From positions 1 to 64,000 of the forward strand of contig JBNKWQ010000046.1 in assembly GCA_050299855.1 (NCBI GenBank): DNA of 64,000 nt. Reading direction: 5' to 3'. The notes under the pieces are model-generated. The model was not told where the DNA came from. It saw only the letters and a list, made by a program, of their open reading frames with translations, and ran no database searches. A program made the position numbers and the translations under genes. This DNA is from Hahella sp050299855. GTDB taxonomy: Bacteria; Pseudomonadota; Gammaproteobacteria; Pseudomonadales; Oleiphilaceae. The first letter of the stretch is position 1, and each line of letters begins with the position of its first letter. Of the stretch, positions 42,969 to 53,028 are shown one piece after another.

Positions 42969-44258
42969 ATGGGCAGTTTTAGTTTTAAATTACCCGATCT
43001 GGGTGAAGGCATCGTCGAATCAGAGATCGTGGAATGGTACGTCAAACTCGGCGACAACGTAGAAGAAGACCAGCACATTGCCGACGTTATGACGGACAAA
43101 GCGGTGGTGGAAGTGACCGCACCGGTGTCCGGCGTTGTAACCGCCATCGCCTGTGAAGCCGGAGAAGTTCTGGCGGTCGGCAAAGAGTTGATCCGTTTTG
43201 ATACGGAAGGCGGCTCCGGTGATTCTTCCGATGCTGAGCCGGTGCTTCAAGAGTTAAAACAGAAAGCCACGCAAAAAGTGCCACAAACAACAGTTGCTGT
43301 AGAGGAGGCGGTCAGTCAGGCCGTATCTAAACCAGAGGAGACAGCACTAACTTCGGCATTGGCACCGCAAGCACATCGAACCGGCGGGAAAGTTTTAACC
43401 TCGCCTTCAGTCAGGCAAAGAGCCAGGGATGAGGGGATTGATCTGTCGGTCGTTTCCGGCAGTGGCCCTGCCGGCCGCATCAGCCACAAGGATCTGGATG
43501 CCTTTATTGCCACTGGCGGTGCTTTGGTTGCTCCTGCGGGCATCAGACACCGCCCCCCAAAAACTGGTCGGACAGAAGTGAAAATAAAAGGCCTGCGCCG
43601 GGTGATCGCCCAGAAAATGCAGCAAGCCAAGCGTAATATTCCGCATTATTCCTATGTTGATGAAGTGGATGTCACTGCACTGGAAGAGTTGCGTCAGCAT
43701 CTAAACAATCACCCTGAGGAAGGTCAGCCTAAACTCACCCTGCTACCGTTTGTTATGCAGGCTCTGGTGAAAGTGCTGCCGAAATTTCCCCATTGCAACG
43801 CAAACTTTGATGAGGAATCCAGTGTCTTGACCCAGTACGATGCCGTGCATGTAGGGATTGCGACAATGACAGACGTTGGGCTGATGGTACCGGTCGTGCG
43901 CCATTGCGAAAGTTTGGACCTTTGGCAAGGCGCCGCTGAACTGAGCCGTTGTGCAAAGGCAGCGCGGGATAATACTGCAAAAGCGACTGAACTCAGCGGT
44001 TCGACCATCACGGTTACCAGCTTGGGAGCAATCGGAGGCATTGCCTCCACACCCATAATCAATGCCCCTGAAACCGCTATTATCGGCATCAATAAGCTGC
44101 AGGAAAGAGCGGTGGTCAAAGACGGCGCTATCGTCGTGCGAAAGATGATGAATCTCTCGTCTTCGTTTGACCATCGAATCGTGGACGGTTTCGATGGTGC
44201 CCGGCTGGTGCAGGCAATTAAACGGCTGCTGGAAAATCCTGGTGCCATCTTTGTCTGA
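42969..44258 (+). CDS. bkdB: branched-chain 2-oxo acid dehydrogenase E2 (dihydrolipoyl acyltransferase)
   Basis: A 429-residue E2 core protein. From the N-terminus: a lipoyl domain with the lipoylated lysine in VMTDKAVVEVTAP, a flexible Glu/Thr/Ala-rich linker, the E1/E3 subunit-binding domain TSPSVRQRARDEGIDLSVV, and the catalytic acyltransferase domain ending in SSSFDHRIVDGFDGARLVQA with the HRxxDG active site. It transfers the acyl group from lipoate to CoA. The start is the ATG at 42969; the longer in-frame extension lies within bkdA2. Confidence 0.95.
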   Translation: MGSFSFKLPDLGEGIVESEIVEWYVKLGDNVEEDQHIADVMTDKAVVEVTAPVSGVVTAIACEAGEVLAVGKELIRFDTEGGSGDSSDAEPVLQELKQKATQKVPQTTVAVEEAVSQAVSKPEETALTSALAPQAHRTGGKVLTSPSVRQRARDEGIDLSVVSGSGPAGRISHKDLDAFIATGGALVAPAGIRHRPPKTGRTEVKIKGLRRVIAQKMQQAKRNIPHYSYVDEVDVTALEELRQHLNNHPEEGQPKLTLLPFVMQALVKVLPKFPHCNANFDEESSVLTQYDAVHVGIATMTDVGLMVPVVRHCESLDLWQGAAELSRCAKAARDNTAKATELSGSTITVTSLGAIGGIASTPIINAPETAIIGINKLQERAVVKDGAIVVRKMMNLSSSFDHRIVDGFDGARLVQAIKRLLENPGAIFV

Positions 44259-44376
44259 GTGCTTCCAGGCACAACGATCAATGCAACCAAATAACCTCTG
44301 TAAAGCTGACCTGGGATCATCAGATCCCGGTGTTCATGCATTGCCAACCCGCGTTTAAAAACAGGTGAGTCCAAAG

Positions 44377-44936
44377 ATGAACAAGACCTGCAAAGTATTA
44401 GTGATCGGCGCCGGCCCGGGAGGCCATGTCGCCGCCATTCGTGCTGGCCAACTTGGCCTGGATACCATTCTGGTGGAAGTGGAGAGAGCAGGGGGTACCT
44501 GCCTGATTCGGGGCGGCATGATTAGCTGGAAAGAAGGGGTGGTGGACAAACTCAGCCAGGGCGTGGAAGGCTTGCTTAAATAGTGGGCGTCGGGCTGACA
44601 CCAGAGCAAGCAGAAGCCGAAGACCATGACATCGTTGTCGGTAAATTTCCTTTCGCCGCGATTGGAAAAGCACTGGCAATGGAAGCCGGTCAGGACGGTG
44701 GTTATGTACGAATAACCGCGCGTAAATCAGACCATGTCATTCTCGGCATTCACGCGGTGGGTGCTCATGTGGCAGAACTGAGTGGGGAGTTCGCACTGGC
44801 ATTGGAAATGGGCGCTCGGCTGGAAGACCTGGCGCATACCATACATGTACATCCAACACTGGGCGAGGCCACCTTTGAAGCATCTTTAACTGCATTGGGT
44901 AAAGCCATTCACAGCCCTAATCGTTCGTCCCGTTGA
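44377..44936 (+). pseudogene. lpdV: decayed dihydrolipoyl dehydrogenase (E3) gene
   Basis: The first piece (44377-44583) encodes the FAD-binding N-terminus (VLVIGAGPGGHVAAIRAGQL) but the redox motif is corrupted: GGTCLIRGGMIS replaces the usual CxxxxC, and it stops after LLK. The second piece, in another frame (from about 44583), is the C-terminal interface domain with ITARKSDHVILGIHAVGAHV and the catalytic His-Glu region HVHPTLGEATFEA. About 300 residues, including the NAD domain, are missing (normal length about 460). The BCKDH complex must use an E3 from elsewhere. Confidence 0.9.
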
Positions 44937-44977
44937 ACTTGTTAACCTGCTAGGTAAGCACAGGCAAAGAGGAATCT

Positions 44978-46231
44978 ATGAAACTGTCCGCCTTTGGCGA
45001 GAAATTCGCCGGTGATTCCGGCATCGTGGAACTGATGGATGATCTGGGTTCTGCGCTGACAGAAACCCCTGACATGATCTTTATGGGCGGAGGTAATCCC
45101 GCGCGACTGCCGGAGGTAGAAGCCGTTTTTCAACAGCGACTGGAATGCCTGATGGCGGATCCTGAAAAACGTCATCGGTTGTTCGGCGTCTATCAGTCAC
45201 CTCAGGGTGAAATGGCTTTCCGGGATGAATTGGCCAGATTCTTGAAGAAGCAGTTCGGCTGGCAACTGGGCGGGCGGAATATCGCAATATCCAACGGCAG
45301 CCAATCGGCATTTTTCATTTTGTATAACCTGCTGGCTGGCAAGATGAGTGACGGCAGCCAACGCAGGATTCATCTGCCCTTGTCGCCGGAATATCTGGGC
45401 TACCGGGACGTGGGGTTGTCTGAATCGTTCTTTACCGCGACCCGTCCGAATATCGAAAAACTGGATGATCATCTGTTTAAATACCATGTGGATTTTGCCC
45501 AGCTGAAACTTGAGCCGAATGTGGCAGCCCTGTGTGTGTCACGGCCGACCAATCCGACCGGTAATGTGCTGACCGATAATGAGATAGCACTGCTGGATGA
45601 AATTACTTGGGCACGCAATATTCCGTTCATTATCGATGGTGCCTATGGCCTGCCGTTTCCGGGAATTCTGTTCACCGATGTCACCCCGCATTGGAATGAA
45701 AATACCATACTGGCGTTGAGCCTTTCCAAGCTGGGATTACCTGGGGTTCGCACCGGTATCATTGTCGCTAATGAGGAGGTGATCAGCGCCTATACCCGAG
45801 CCAATACGGTGGTGAGTCTGGCCTGTGGGACAATGGGGCCGGCATTGGCCGGGGAACTGTTCAAAACCGGCGAGATCCTGTCCCTGGGACAGGGTTGCAT
45901 CCAACCCTTCTACCAGCAACGCTCGCAGTTGACACTGCAGTGGTTCCGTGACGGATTGGGGGATTTGCCCTACCACATTCACAAACCTGAAGGGGCGATA
46001 TTCTTGTGGTTATGGCTGGAAGGACTGCCGATTACCAGTCAGGAACTCTATGAGCGTTTGAAGAAACGGGGGGTTTTGGTGGTGCCTGGGCAGAACTTTT
46101 TTGTCGGCTTTGAGGATGATTGGCGGCATCAACATGAATGTATCCGTGTGTCCTATGCTCAGGATGAGGATACTGTGCGCAGGGGTGTGGCAATCATCGC
46201 GGAAGAGGCTCGCAAGGCTTACGAACAATAA
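44978..46231 (+). CDS. avtA: AvtA, valine-pyruvate aminotransferase
   Basis: A 417-residue PLP aminotransferase of fold type I. The N-terminus MKLSAFGEKFAGDSGIVELM with DDLG and MIFMGGGNPARLPEV are characteristic of AvtA. The PLP-lysine lies in LALSLSKLGLPGVRTG, with the substrate arginine near CIRVSYAQ. It exchanges the amino group between valine and pyruvate. Its place directly behind the bkd genes suggests it feeds valine-derived 2-oxoisovalerate into BCKDH, or balances alanine and valine pools. It is separated from the lpdV remnant by 41 bases. Confidence 0.92.
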   Translation: MKLSAFGEKFAGDSGIVELMDDLGSALTETPDMIFMGGGNPARLPEVEAVFQQRLECLMADPEKRHRLFGVYQSPQGEMAFRDELARFLKKQFGWQLGGRNIAISNGSQSAFFILYNLLAGKMSDGSQRRIHLPLSPEYLGYRDVGLSESFFTATRPNIEKLDDHLFKYHVDFAQLKLEPNVAALCVSRPTNPTGNVLTDNEIALLDEITWARNIPFIIDGAYGLPFPGILFTDVTPHWNENTILALSLSKLGLPGVRTGIIVANEEVISAYTRANTVVSLACGTMGPALAGELFKTGEILSLGQGCIQPFYQQRSQLTLQWFRDGLGDLPYHIHKPEGAIFLWLWLEGLPITSQELYERLKKRGVLVVPGQNFFVGFEDDWRHQHECIRVSYAQDEDTVRRGVAIIAEEARKAYEQ

Positions 46232-46262
46232 ACCCAAACCGGCCTGCAATGGGTAGTAGTCG

Positions 46263-47168
46263 TTAGCTTTGCTCCATTGCCCGGAACCGCTCCACCATAA
46301 AGTCGATAAACGCCCTGAGTGCGGGGCGTTCATAGCGATCCGGTAGAAATAGCGCGTCCACGGCTTTTTCACCTTGTTCGGTAAAGCCGCCTTTCCAGCC
46401 ATCCAACACCCTGACCAATGCTCCCGAAGTGATATCCTTTTGCAGCATCCAGTGCGTCAGCATGGTAATGCCCAGACCAGCCCGGGCCGCCTGTGCTAAA
46501 GGTTCTCCACCTGGAGACTGCAGGTTGCCTGAGACGGGTACCTTGCGGTAGTAGGTCCCCTGCCGAAAATGCCACCAACTGACTTGGCGCTGACGGTCCA
46601 GCACCAGACAGTTGTGATGTTTCAGATCTTCCGGTTCTTCCGGGGCGCCGTATTTGGCCAGATAATCCGGAGAGGCGACAACGACAGGCTTCATCAATAG
46701 CAGTCGCCGGGCTTTGAGGGAAGAATCCTGTAGCTGGCCGGTACGTATGGCGATGTCCACATTTTCCTTGTGCAGGTCCACCATACGGTCCGAGGTGTCC
46801 AGTATCACTTTTACTTTCGGGTAGAGCTTTAAAAAGTCCAGGACCAACGGGCACACAAAGAGTCGACCGAAGCTTTCAAATACGGATATCCGTAATATTC
46901 CCTGTGGTTCGCTGAGATCCTGCCTGACAGACAGTCTTGCCATGTCCATTTGGGTTAAGGCGTTTTCTGCAAAGGGAATTAACCGCAATCCGGCGGACGT
47001 CGGTGCCACCGTATGAGTGCTCCGATTCAGCAGACGGGTACCGAATTCTGCTTCCAGTTTGTCCATTTGGCGACTGATACTGGATGGCGAGACTCCAAGC
47101 ACCCGTGCTGCCGAAGAGAAACTTCCCAGTTCAATCACTTTGATAAATACTTCGAGATTGGTCAGCAT
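46263..47168 (-). CDS. LysR-family transcriptional regulator
   Basis: A 301-residue LysR regulator. The N-terminal HTH reads FIKVIELGSFSSAARVLGVS, then PSSISRQMDKLEAEFGTRLL, and the C-terminal effector domain starts near LRISVFESFGRLFVCPLVLD. It belongs to the large CrgA/AaeR-like group with DALFLPDRYERPALRAFIDF near its end. It is divergent from the nitroreductase gene (221-base gap), a usual target arrangement. The inducer is unknown. Confidence 0.9.
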   Translation of the reverse strand: MLTNLEVFIKVIELGSFSSAARVLGVSPSSISRQMDKLEAEFGTRLLNRSTHTVAPTSAGLRLIPFAENALTQMDMARLSVRQDLSEPQGILRISVFESFGRLFVCPLVLDFLKLYPKVKVILDTSDRMVDLHKENVDIAIRTGQLQDSSLKARRLLLMKPVVVASPDYLAKYGAPEEPEDLKHHNCLVLDRQRQVSWWHFRQGTYYRKVPVSGNLQSPGGEPLAQAARAGLGITMLTHWMLQKDITSGALVRVLDGWKGGFTEQGEKAVDALFLPDRYERPALRAFIDFMVERFRAMEQS

Positions 47169-47389
47169 TGTCTTTGCGTTTTCGTCAAAACTATCTTGGT
47201 TTTATTGGTGCTTCCAACATTTTTTGAATAGGTTAAGCTTTTTGCCAGTGAAAGTGAAATCAGCTTTCGCCCTTTGTTTTCAGCCCAAAGTTATTTATTG
47301 CTAGCGCCGATATTAAGTGGCTGGTTTATTTATACCTGTCTAAGGATTTGATATCAGTGCTTTGCCAGCTCGCAAAGAGGAGAACCAAT

Positions 47390-47998
47390 ATGGATTTATT
47401 TGACGTGATCGCAGCTCGTCGGGCGATCAAACATTACCAACCCAACCAGCCAATGCCAAGGGAAGATCGGGAGAGGATCATCGCTGCCGCATTGCAATCT
47501 CCTACCTCCTTCAATATTCAGCACTGGCGCATTGTGCGGGTGACAGATTCCGCCCAACGCCAGGCGTTACGGGCGGTTGCTATGGATCAAGCGCAGGTGA
47601 CAGATGCCAGTGAACTTTGGATAGTCTGTGCCGATATCAACGCCTGGCAAAATGAACCTCAACGCTACTGGCGTCATGCGGATGCGGATACTTCCAGCAT
47701 GATAGTCAACCTGCTGACCGACTTTTACCGAGGCAAACCCCAGTTGCAGCGGGATGAAGCTGTGCGCTCCTGCGGCATCATGGCGCAGACGGTGATGTTG
47801 TCAGCCAAGGCATTGGGCTATGACAGCTGCCCCATGATCGGATTTGACGCTGAAAAGGTTGCTGAAATTATCGAGCTGCCAGAGGGGCACCTGATAGGCC
47901 TGATGCTGGCCATAGGTAAAGCAGAGAAACCAGCCTGGCCGCGTTCCGGCCCTTTGCTGCCCAAGGAAGTAATGGTTGAAAACCGCTTTGCCGGTTAG
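47390..47998 (+). CDS. nitroreductase-family protein
   Basis: A 202-residue FMN-dependent nitroreductase-like enzyme. The N-terminus DVIAARRAIKHYQPNQPMPR and LQSPTSFNIQHWRIVRV give the FMN-phosphate and dimer contacts; LGYDSCPMIGFDAEKVAEII and the ending region LMLAIGKAE follow. Members reduce nitro compounds, quinones or enones with NAD(P)H. The start at 47390 has AGAGGAG upstream. It is divergent from a LysR gene. A partial copy lies 250 bases downstream. Confidence 0.88.
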   Translation: MDLFDVIAARRAIKHYQPNQPMPREDRERIIAAALQSPTSFNIQHWRIVRVTDSAQRQALRAVAMDQAQVTDASELWIVCADINAWQNEPQRYWRHADADTSSMIVNLLTDFYRGKPQLQRDEAVRSCGIMAQTVMLSAKALGYDSCPMIGFDAEKVAEIIELPEGHLIGLMLAIGKAEKPAWPRSGPLLPKEVMVENRFAG

Positions 47999-48246
47999 GG
48001 GGGAGACCCCCCTTTTCAATTAAAACCGGTGAAACCCTATCGCGGGGGCAAAATCACCACTCTAAGCTATTTTTTTCGCGCATGGGATTACTTCCCAATG
48101 GTCATTGAACTTCAGAGGAAAACTGTTGTACTTGGCGCGATAAAAACCAAAAAAGTACAAATGTTTCGCATGAAAATTAACTAGTAATATCGATTTATGA
48201 CATTCATTTCCGTCATTTGATTAATATGTCTTTCCTTGTCAGCTTC

Positions 48247-48349
48247 GGGAGGAGGCTGTGCGTTTCTATGGGATCATTGCACAAACGGTGATGTTGTCTG
48301 CCAGGCACTGGGATATGACAGCGGCCTAAGCCAAAGGGTGTAAGGTTAT
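48247..48349 (+). pseudogene. fragment of a second nitroreductase gene
   Basis: The plus strand reads EEAVRFYGIIAQTVMLSA, matching EAVRSCGIMAQTVMLSA in the gene at 47390. A one-base deletion then shifts the frame before LGYDSG. Only about 30 codons remain. The nucleotide match to the upstream gene is high in this stretch, pointing to an old partial tandem duplication. Confidence 0.65.
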
Positions 48350-48419
48350 TTGTGCAAAGCCTACTACACTTGTTTGACCTCGTTAGTTTGGCCTGTTTGT
48401 GCTTTTAAGGATGCTGTGG

Positions 48420-49406
48420 ATGAATAGACTGCTTTGCCTACTACTTGTCGGAATATTGTCGAGTGTGGTGGTAGCAGAAAATATTGTAGTGGCAGCAGAA
48501 AGCATTGACGAGCTGCATATGCTAATACCAGGGGGTGAAGGTGGCGGCTGGGATACCATGGCCCGGGAAACAGGAAGGGGACTTGAAAACCAGGGGCTGG
48601 TGCAGACAATCACTTATGAAAACCGCTCAGGTGGTGGAGGGGCCAGGGCTATTATTCAGATGGTGGAAAATCCCGAACGTTTTAAACAAACCCTGATGGT
48701 ACAGTCTTTCCCACTTATCCTGCGTTACCTGACCAGTGTGTTGCCATACAGTTTCCGGGATTTGAGGCCGGTGATGGTGCTGGCAACGGAATACCAGGTC
48801 CTGGTCGTCAATGCTGATTCCCCTTATAAAAATCTGCAAGACTTTCTGAATGATGTGAAAAACTCTCCCAGGGATATGCCGATTGTTGGCGGCTCTTCCT
48901 TTGGCAGTCTCGATCATGTGACCATGCTGATGCTGGCCAAAGAATTTGATATTCCCGCTTCAGGGGTCCGTTATGTGGAAGCCGACGGGGGCGCCCACGC
49001 CTTATCCTTATTGGAAGGAGGGTGGGCTAAAGCATTGGTGACGGGATTGGGTGAGGTGCTGGCTTCCTATCAGCGTGGCGAAATTCGTATTCTTGCGGTT
49101 ACGGCGGGCACCAGACTAGATGATTACCCCGATATTCCCACTGCAGGAGAGCAGGGGGTGAATGTTATCTTTCAGAACTGGCGAGGTTTTTTTACCACCC
49201 GGCAACAGAGCCCGGAATTGGTGGAATCTTACCGTAAGGCCCTTCTGGCGCTTAATGATTCGGACAGTTGGAAACAGACCAGGAAGAAATACGGATGGCA
49301 ATCATACGTCAAGGAAGGCGCAGAATTTGAACTATTCCTGGAACAGCAGGAGAGCGAGTTGAAGTCTTTGCTGGAACAGTTGGCTATCGTCAATCGTGCC
49401 CGCTGA
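48420..49406 (+). CDS. TctC/Bug-family tripartite tricarboxylate binding protein
   Basis: A 328-residue periplasmic solute receptor of the Bug family. A signal peptide (NRLLCLLLVGILSSVVVA) is followed by LHMLIPGGEGGGWDTMARET, the canonical first strand with the carboxylate-binding loop, and VGGSSFGSLDHVTMLMLA. The ligand is probably a di- or tricarboxylate. The membrane partners TctA and TctB are not adjacent, so it is an orphan receptor. The start at 48420 has AAGGA nine bases upstream. Confidence 0.85.
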   Translation: MNRLLCLLLVGILSSVVVAENIVVAAESIDELHMLIPGGEGGGWDTMARETGRGLENQGLVQTITYENRSGGGGARAIIQMVENPERFKQTLMVQSFPLILRYLTSVLPYSFRDLRPVMVLATEYQVLVVNADSPYKNLQDFLNDVKNSPRDMPIVGGSSFGSLDHVTMLMLAKEFDIPASGVRYVEADGGAHALSLLEGGWAKALVTGLGEVLASYQRGEIRILAVTAGTRLDDYPDIPTAGEQGVNVIFQNWRGFFTTRQQSPELVESYRKALLALNDSDSWKQTRKKYGWQSYVKEGAEFELFLEQQESELKSLLEQLAIVNRAR

Positions 49407-49419
49407 AACAGTTACCAGT

Positions 49420-49807
49420 CCTGTGCACATTTGTGATGACATCAGTGAGTGGCCTCAGAACTGATCGGTATCATTCTGAAAAGCCACAATCTGGTATTCA
49501 ACATTGAATTACTACCCTGGAAGCGCTGTCTCTTAGCACGGGGAGGAAGGCAAGTACCATATGTTACTGAATGCCACCGACAGTGAAGATAGGCGGCAGC
49601 AGGATCTTGTCAATTATCGGGTTGGAGGCCTTCTGGGATACAAGTCCAGTTACTACGGACTTGAGGAAAAGTAAAATGAACCCCCAGGGGATCTACAACT
49701 ACGATCACTTGCTGATGCGTCTGCAATTGGGGCAATTTGATCTGTTTGTGGAAAATATCGAAATTATGGCAGGCTTCAGTTCTGTGGGAGAGCCCTATTT
49801 AGGGTGA
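49420..49807 (+). pseudogene. amino-acid-type (SBP_bac_3) binding protein remnant
   Basis: Scattered frames together spell a type II periplasmic binding protein: CDDISEWPQ, then NIELLPWKRCLLARGG, GKYHMLLNATDSEDRRQQ, VGGLLGYKSSYYGLEEK and NYDHLLMRLQLGQFDLFVEN, ending at 49807. The reading frame shifts at least twice and about half of the protein is missing. An intact member of the same superfamily is at 53029. Confidence 0.65.
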
Positions 49808-50055
49808 ATGCCTCAATTGACCAACTGGAATCAAATAGGAAAATGGCACGCCTGCGGAAGAAATACATCAGCGTGCCTGAGAAGCATTGAATCATTAGCT
49901 GACTATCAGAACTGGCCAGCTGAAATAATTGGGAGCAGGTATTTTGGGGGACACACTAAAAGCTGCCATTGTCCGGAAGTCTGAGAGCGATCAATGTTTG
50001 GAAATTAAGCGTTAATCTCCTTATACTTTGGCCTTCTTTTCCCGTACTCAGAAAG

Positions 50056-51123
50056 ATGTCGATACGAGATCCGCAAGACCAGTTTTTCCGCTATACCACT
50101 CTGGCACTATTGTTGATGGCAATGGTAGGCGCTCTCACGGCCACCATATTGCATCGCCTGGAGCCTAATCCTTTGCCGTTGGATTTGATTGTTCCGCCGG
50201 TGACGGCAGCTACGCTTTTTACCTTGACGCTCGCCCTGGTGATAAAGCCACATTGGGCTCATCGCGTTATTAAACTCACGCTATTTGTCATTATCGGTGC
50301 CCTGGCTACACCTGCTTGGTTTTATACGCATGAGGCCGACCAGGTGGTTAATAGAAACCTGATAGACACGCTACCGCCAATAACCTCTCTGCCGTTGTTA
50401 GTTATGATTCTGGTGACCATATTTTTGCCAATGCGGCAGGCGATTATGACGGCCGTTATTTCCTGGTGCCTGATTGCCCTGCCGGTGCTCCTATATCTTT
50501 TTGGGCATTCGGATGAACTATGGAGTCAGCGCGGCAAAGAAATTCTCATGGCATTTGGTCCCTGCTATTTGCTGGTACTTATTTTGATGCCTTTTTACCG
50601 TGGCCTACAGAAAAAAATGGACTGGTTACGGGCGGAGCATGAACGCATGCAAAGCTTCGCCGATATCGATCCGTTGACGGCACTTTATAATCGTCGGGCT
50701 GGTGAACGCATATTGAAGCAGTGTTTATCCGACAATGATAAAACCGGCGTGGTGCTGTTTGATCTTGACCATTTCAAGAAAATCAATGACACCTACGGGC
50801 ATCCGGCAGGCGATACCGTGTTGCGTGAAGTGGCACAGCGACTGGGTCGAGTGATCCGCAGGGATGGTTATGTTTCCCGTTGGGGCGGGGAGGAGTTCCT
50901 GATTGTGGTTGAAGATATGGACGAACTGGCGATCTTTGCCTTTTGCGAAAGGCTGCGACAGGTTATCGGTACGCAGGATATTGACCCGGTTGGGAAGGTG
51001 ACCGCATCTTTTGGCGGTACTCTTATGCTGGCACAGGATAATTCTGCGAGTATTTTAGAACGGGCTGATAAGGCGCTTTATGAAGCTAAGTCGTCCGGAC
51101 GGAACTGCGTGGTGGTCGATTGA
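50056..51123 (+). CDS. diguanylate cyclase with membrane-bound N-terminal domain
   Basis: A 355-residue GGDEF protein. Five to six membrane helices occupy residues about 15-185. The C-terminal GGDEF domain begins IDPLTALYNRRAGERIL and has the active-site variant RWGGEEFLIVVED, which is functional in the family, with FDLDHFKKINDTYGHPAGD upstream supplying metal ligands. It makes cyclic di-GMP. No RxxD inhibitory site is seen five residues before GGEEF. The start at 50056 is chosen because the preceding 29 codons have no homology or signal. Confidence 0.88.
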   Translation: MSIRDPQDQFFRYTTLALLLMAMVGALTATILHRLEPNPLPLDLIVPPVTAATLFTLTLALVIKPHWAHRVIKLTLFVIIGALATPAWFYTHEADQVVNRNLIDTLPPITSLPLLVMILVTIFLPMRQAIMTAVISWCLIALPVLLYLFGHSDELWSQRGKEILMAFGPCYLLVLILMPFYRGLQKKMDWLRAEHERMQSFADIDPLTALYNRRAGERILKQCLSDNDKTGVVLFDLDHFKKINDTYGHPAGDTVLREVAQRLGRVIRRDGYVSRWGGEEFLIVVEDMDELAIFAFCERLRQVIGTQDIDPVGKVTASFGGTLMLAQDNSASILERADKALYEAKSSGRNCVVVD

Positions 51124-51449
51124 AACCAACTCCCCGTCCGAGATTCGACGTGGTCGTGACCCTGGGTCAGGATACATTAATCTGGCGGTAGCTGTAGGAG
51201 CTGTTATCCCGGACACCGCCAATGGAGGCTCAGCTATTATCCGCCTGATAAAATTCGCATTCCCTTCGTGGCTTGGAAAACTCTTCGGCAGGGTAAGCCT
51301 CAATCCCGTGAAACGCTTTTGCGACGATAGGGATTGTTGGCGATAGAGAATAGAGTAAATGGGAAGATTAAAGCGGTAGTGCCGGGCTGTAAACTCTGAT
51401 GTTGTTTTTCGGTGATGCCAGGCCTGGAAATGACGGTTTATTGCCTTGT
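51124..51449. other. convergent intergenic region
   Basis: About 326 bases between the diguanylate cyclase and trhP. Overlapping short frames have no start signals or motifs. I see no gene, repeat or clear terminator here. Confidence 0.35.
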
Positions 51450-52799
51450 TCACAGGTTCTTCATCAGCAAGCCATATTCCAGATTATCCGGCACAGATTC
51501 CGGTAATTGCAGCAGCAGTTTATGACCGGACCCCGGCGCTGTATCTACGGACCGGCCGTCACGGGTGTTCAGGTTCTGTAGTTGGAAACTGATGTTACCT
51601 CCAGGTGACATCAGTTCCAGTTGGTCTCCCACGACAAAGCGGTTCTTCACATCAATCAAAGCCTGATGCCGGCTCTGATCATATTCCAATACTTCTCCCA
51701 CGAATTGCTGGCTCCCCAACAGGGAGGTGCCGGTTTCGTAATTCTGATACTCATCATGCACGTGCCGACGGTAAAAACCTTCGGTATACCCACGGTGAGA
51801 CAGCTTCTCCAGCGTATCCATTAACCCCATATCGAATGGCTTTCCAGACACGGCGTCGTCAATCGCCTGGCGGTAGGCTTGAGCCGTTCTTGCCACGTAG
51901 TAGTGTGATTTGGTACGCCCCTCGATTTTAAGCGAATGGATGCCCATCTGACACAGGCGGGGGATGTGCTGAACGGCGCGCAAATCCTTGGAATTCATAA
52001 TGTAGGTGCCGTGCTCGTCCTCAAAAGCCGGCATCTGCTCGCCCGGACGACCCTTTTCCTGGAGCAGGAACATCTGCTCGGTCGGCGCTCCGGTTCCCAG
52101 AGTGGGGGCAGTCATCGCCGGGGTCCATTCCTGGGTGGCGGCATGGGTAGTAGGGATAATGTTTCCCGCCAGATCTGTTCGCGCGGGTTGAGTCTCGTAT
52201 TGCCAACGGCAAGCGTTGGTGCAAGTTCCCTGATTCGGATCGCGTTTGTTCATATAGCCCGAGAGCAGACATCGGCCGGAGTAGGCAATGCAGAGAGCAC
52301 CATGGACGAAGACCTCCAGTTCCATGTCGGGAACTTTGTCACGGATTTCGCCGATTTCATCCAGTGACAGTTCACGGGACAAAATCACGCGTTCCAGTCC
52401 CTGCCGGTGCCAGAATTCAACCGAGGCATAGTTTACGGCATTGGCTTGTACTGAAAGGTGCACGGGCATCTCAGGCCAGGCCTCGCGTACCATCATGATT
52501 AAACCGGGGTCTGACATGATCAGCGCGTCCGGGCCCATCTCGACCACGGCGGCCATGTCTTTTAGAAAGGTTTTAACTTTGCTGTTGTGGGGGGCAATAT
52601 TGGCGGCGATATAGAACTTCTTGCTGCTCTGGTGAGCAATCTGAATGCCCTCAGCCAACGTCGGCAGATCAAAACTGTTCTCGCGAACCCGCAGGCTGTA
52701 TCGGGGCTGCCCGGCATAAACGGCATCTGCACCATAGGCAAATGCATACTGCATGTGTTTGAGGGAGCCCGCAGGAGATAAGAGTTCTGGCTTAAACAT
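51450..52799 (-). CDS. trhP: TrhP (YegQ), U32 peptidase-like tRNA hydroxylation protein
   Basis: A 449-residue U32-family protein. It starts MFKPELLSPAGSLKHMQYAF at 52799 and contains YGADAVYAGQPRYSLRVREN, HLSVQANAVN, the family block EVFVHGALCIAYSGRCLLSG and the cysteine set GTCTNACRW, which probably binds an iron-sulfur cluster. IEGRTKSHYYVARTAQAYR follows. In E. coli TrhP (YegQ) uses prephenate in making 5-hydroxyuridine at tRNA position 34. It is a single gene. Confidence 0.93.
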   Translation of the reverse strand: MFKPELLSPAGSLKHMQYAFAYGADAVYAGQPRYSLRVRENSFDLPTLAEGIQIAHQSSKKFYIAANIAPHNSKVKTFLKDMAAVVEMGPDALIMSDPGLIMMVREAWPEMPVHLSVQANAVNYASVEFWHRQGLERVILSRELSLDEIGEIRDKVPDMELEVFVHGALCIAYSGRCLLSGYMNKRDPNQGTCTNACRWQYETQPARTDLAGNIIPTTHAATQEWTPAMTAPTLGTGAPTEQMFLLQEKGRPGEQMPAFEDEHGTYIMNSKDLRAVQHIPRLCQMGIHSLKIEGRTKSHYYVARTAQAYRQAIDDAVSGKPFDMGLMDTLEKLSHRGYTEGFYRRHVHDEYQNYETGTSLLGSQQFVGEVLEYDQSRHQALIDVKNRFVVGDQLELMSPGGNISFQLQNLNTRDGRSVDTAPGSGHKLLLQLPESVPDNLEYGLLMKNL

Positions 52800-53028
52800 C
52801 TGGCACTGACCTGAAAAATAAAACTGCAAATAGGCGGAGAAAGACCTATCAATCCAAAAGGTCTGGCAGTGTACTAATCAGTGAGAAAATGTTGTTGCTA
52901 TAGATCAATTCTTACTTTAAAAAACTCCGGCCTAATTCCTGGGCCGAAGTGATTATCAGATAGCTGTGGAATACGCTTAGGGTACTGGTATGCCTTTAGA
53001 ACGTTGGAATAGTAGAAATACCAAATAC

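Noticed and set aside
49571..49807. Separate 78-residue gene
   Set aside because: Its sequence is the C-terminal piece of a decayed binding-protein gene that begins near 49420.
51080..51346. Plus-strand frame after the diguanylate cyclase
   Set aside because: It begins inside the cyclase gene in another frame and shows no recognisable domain.
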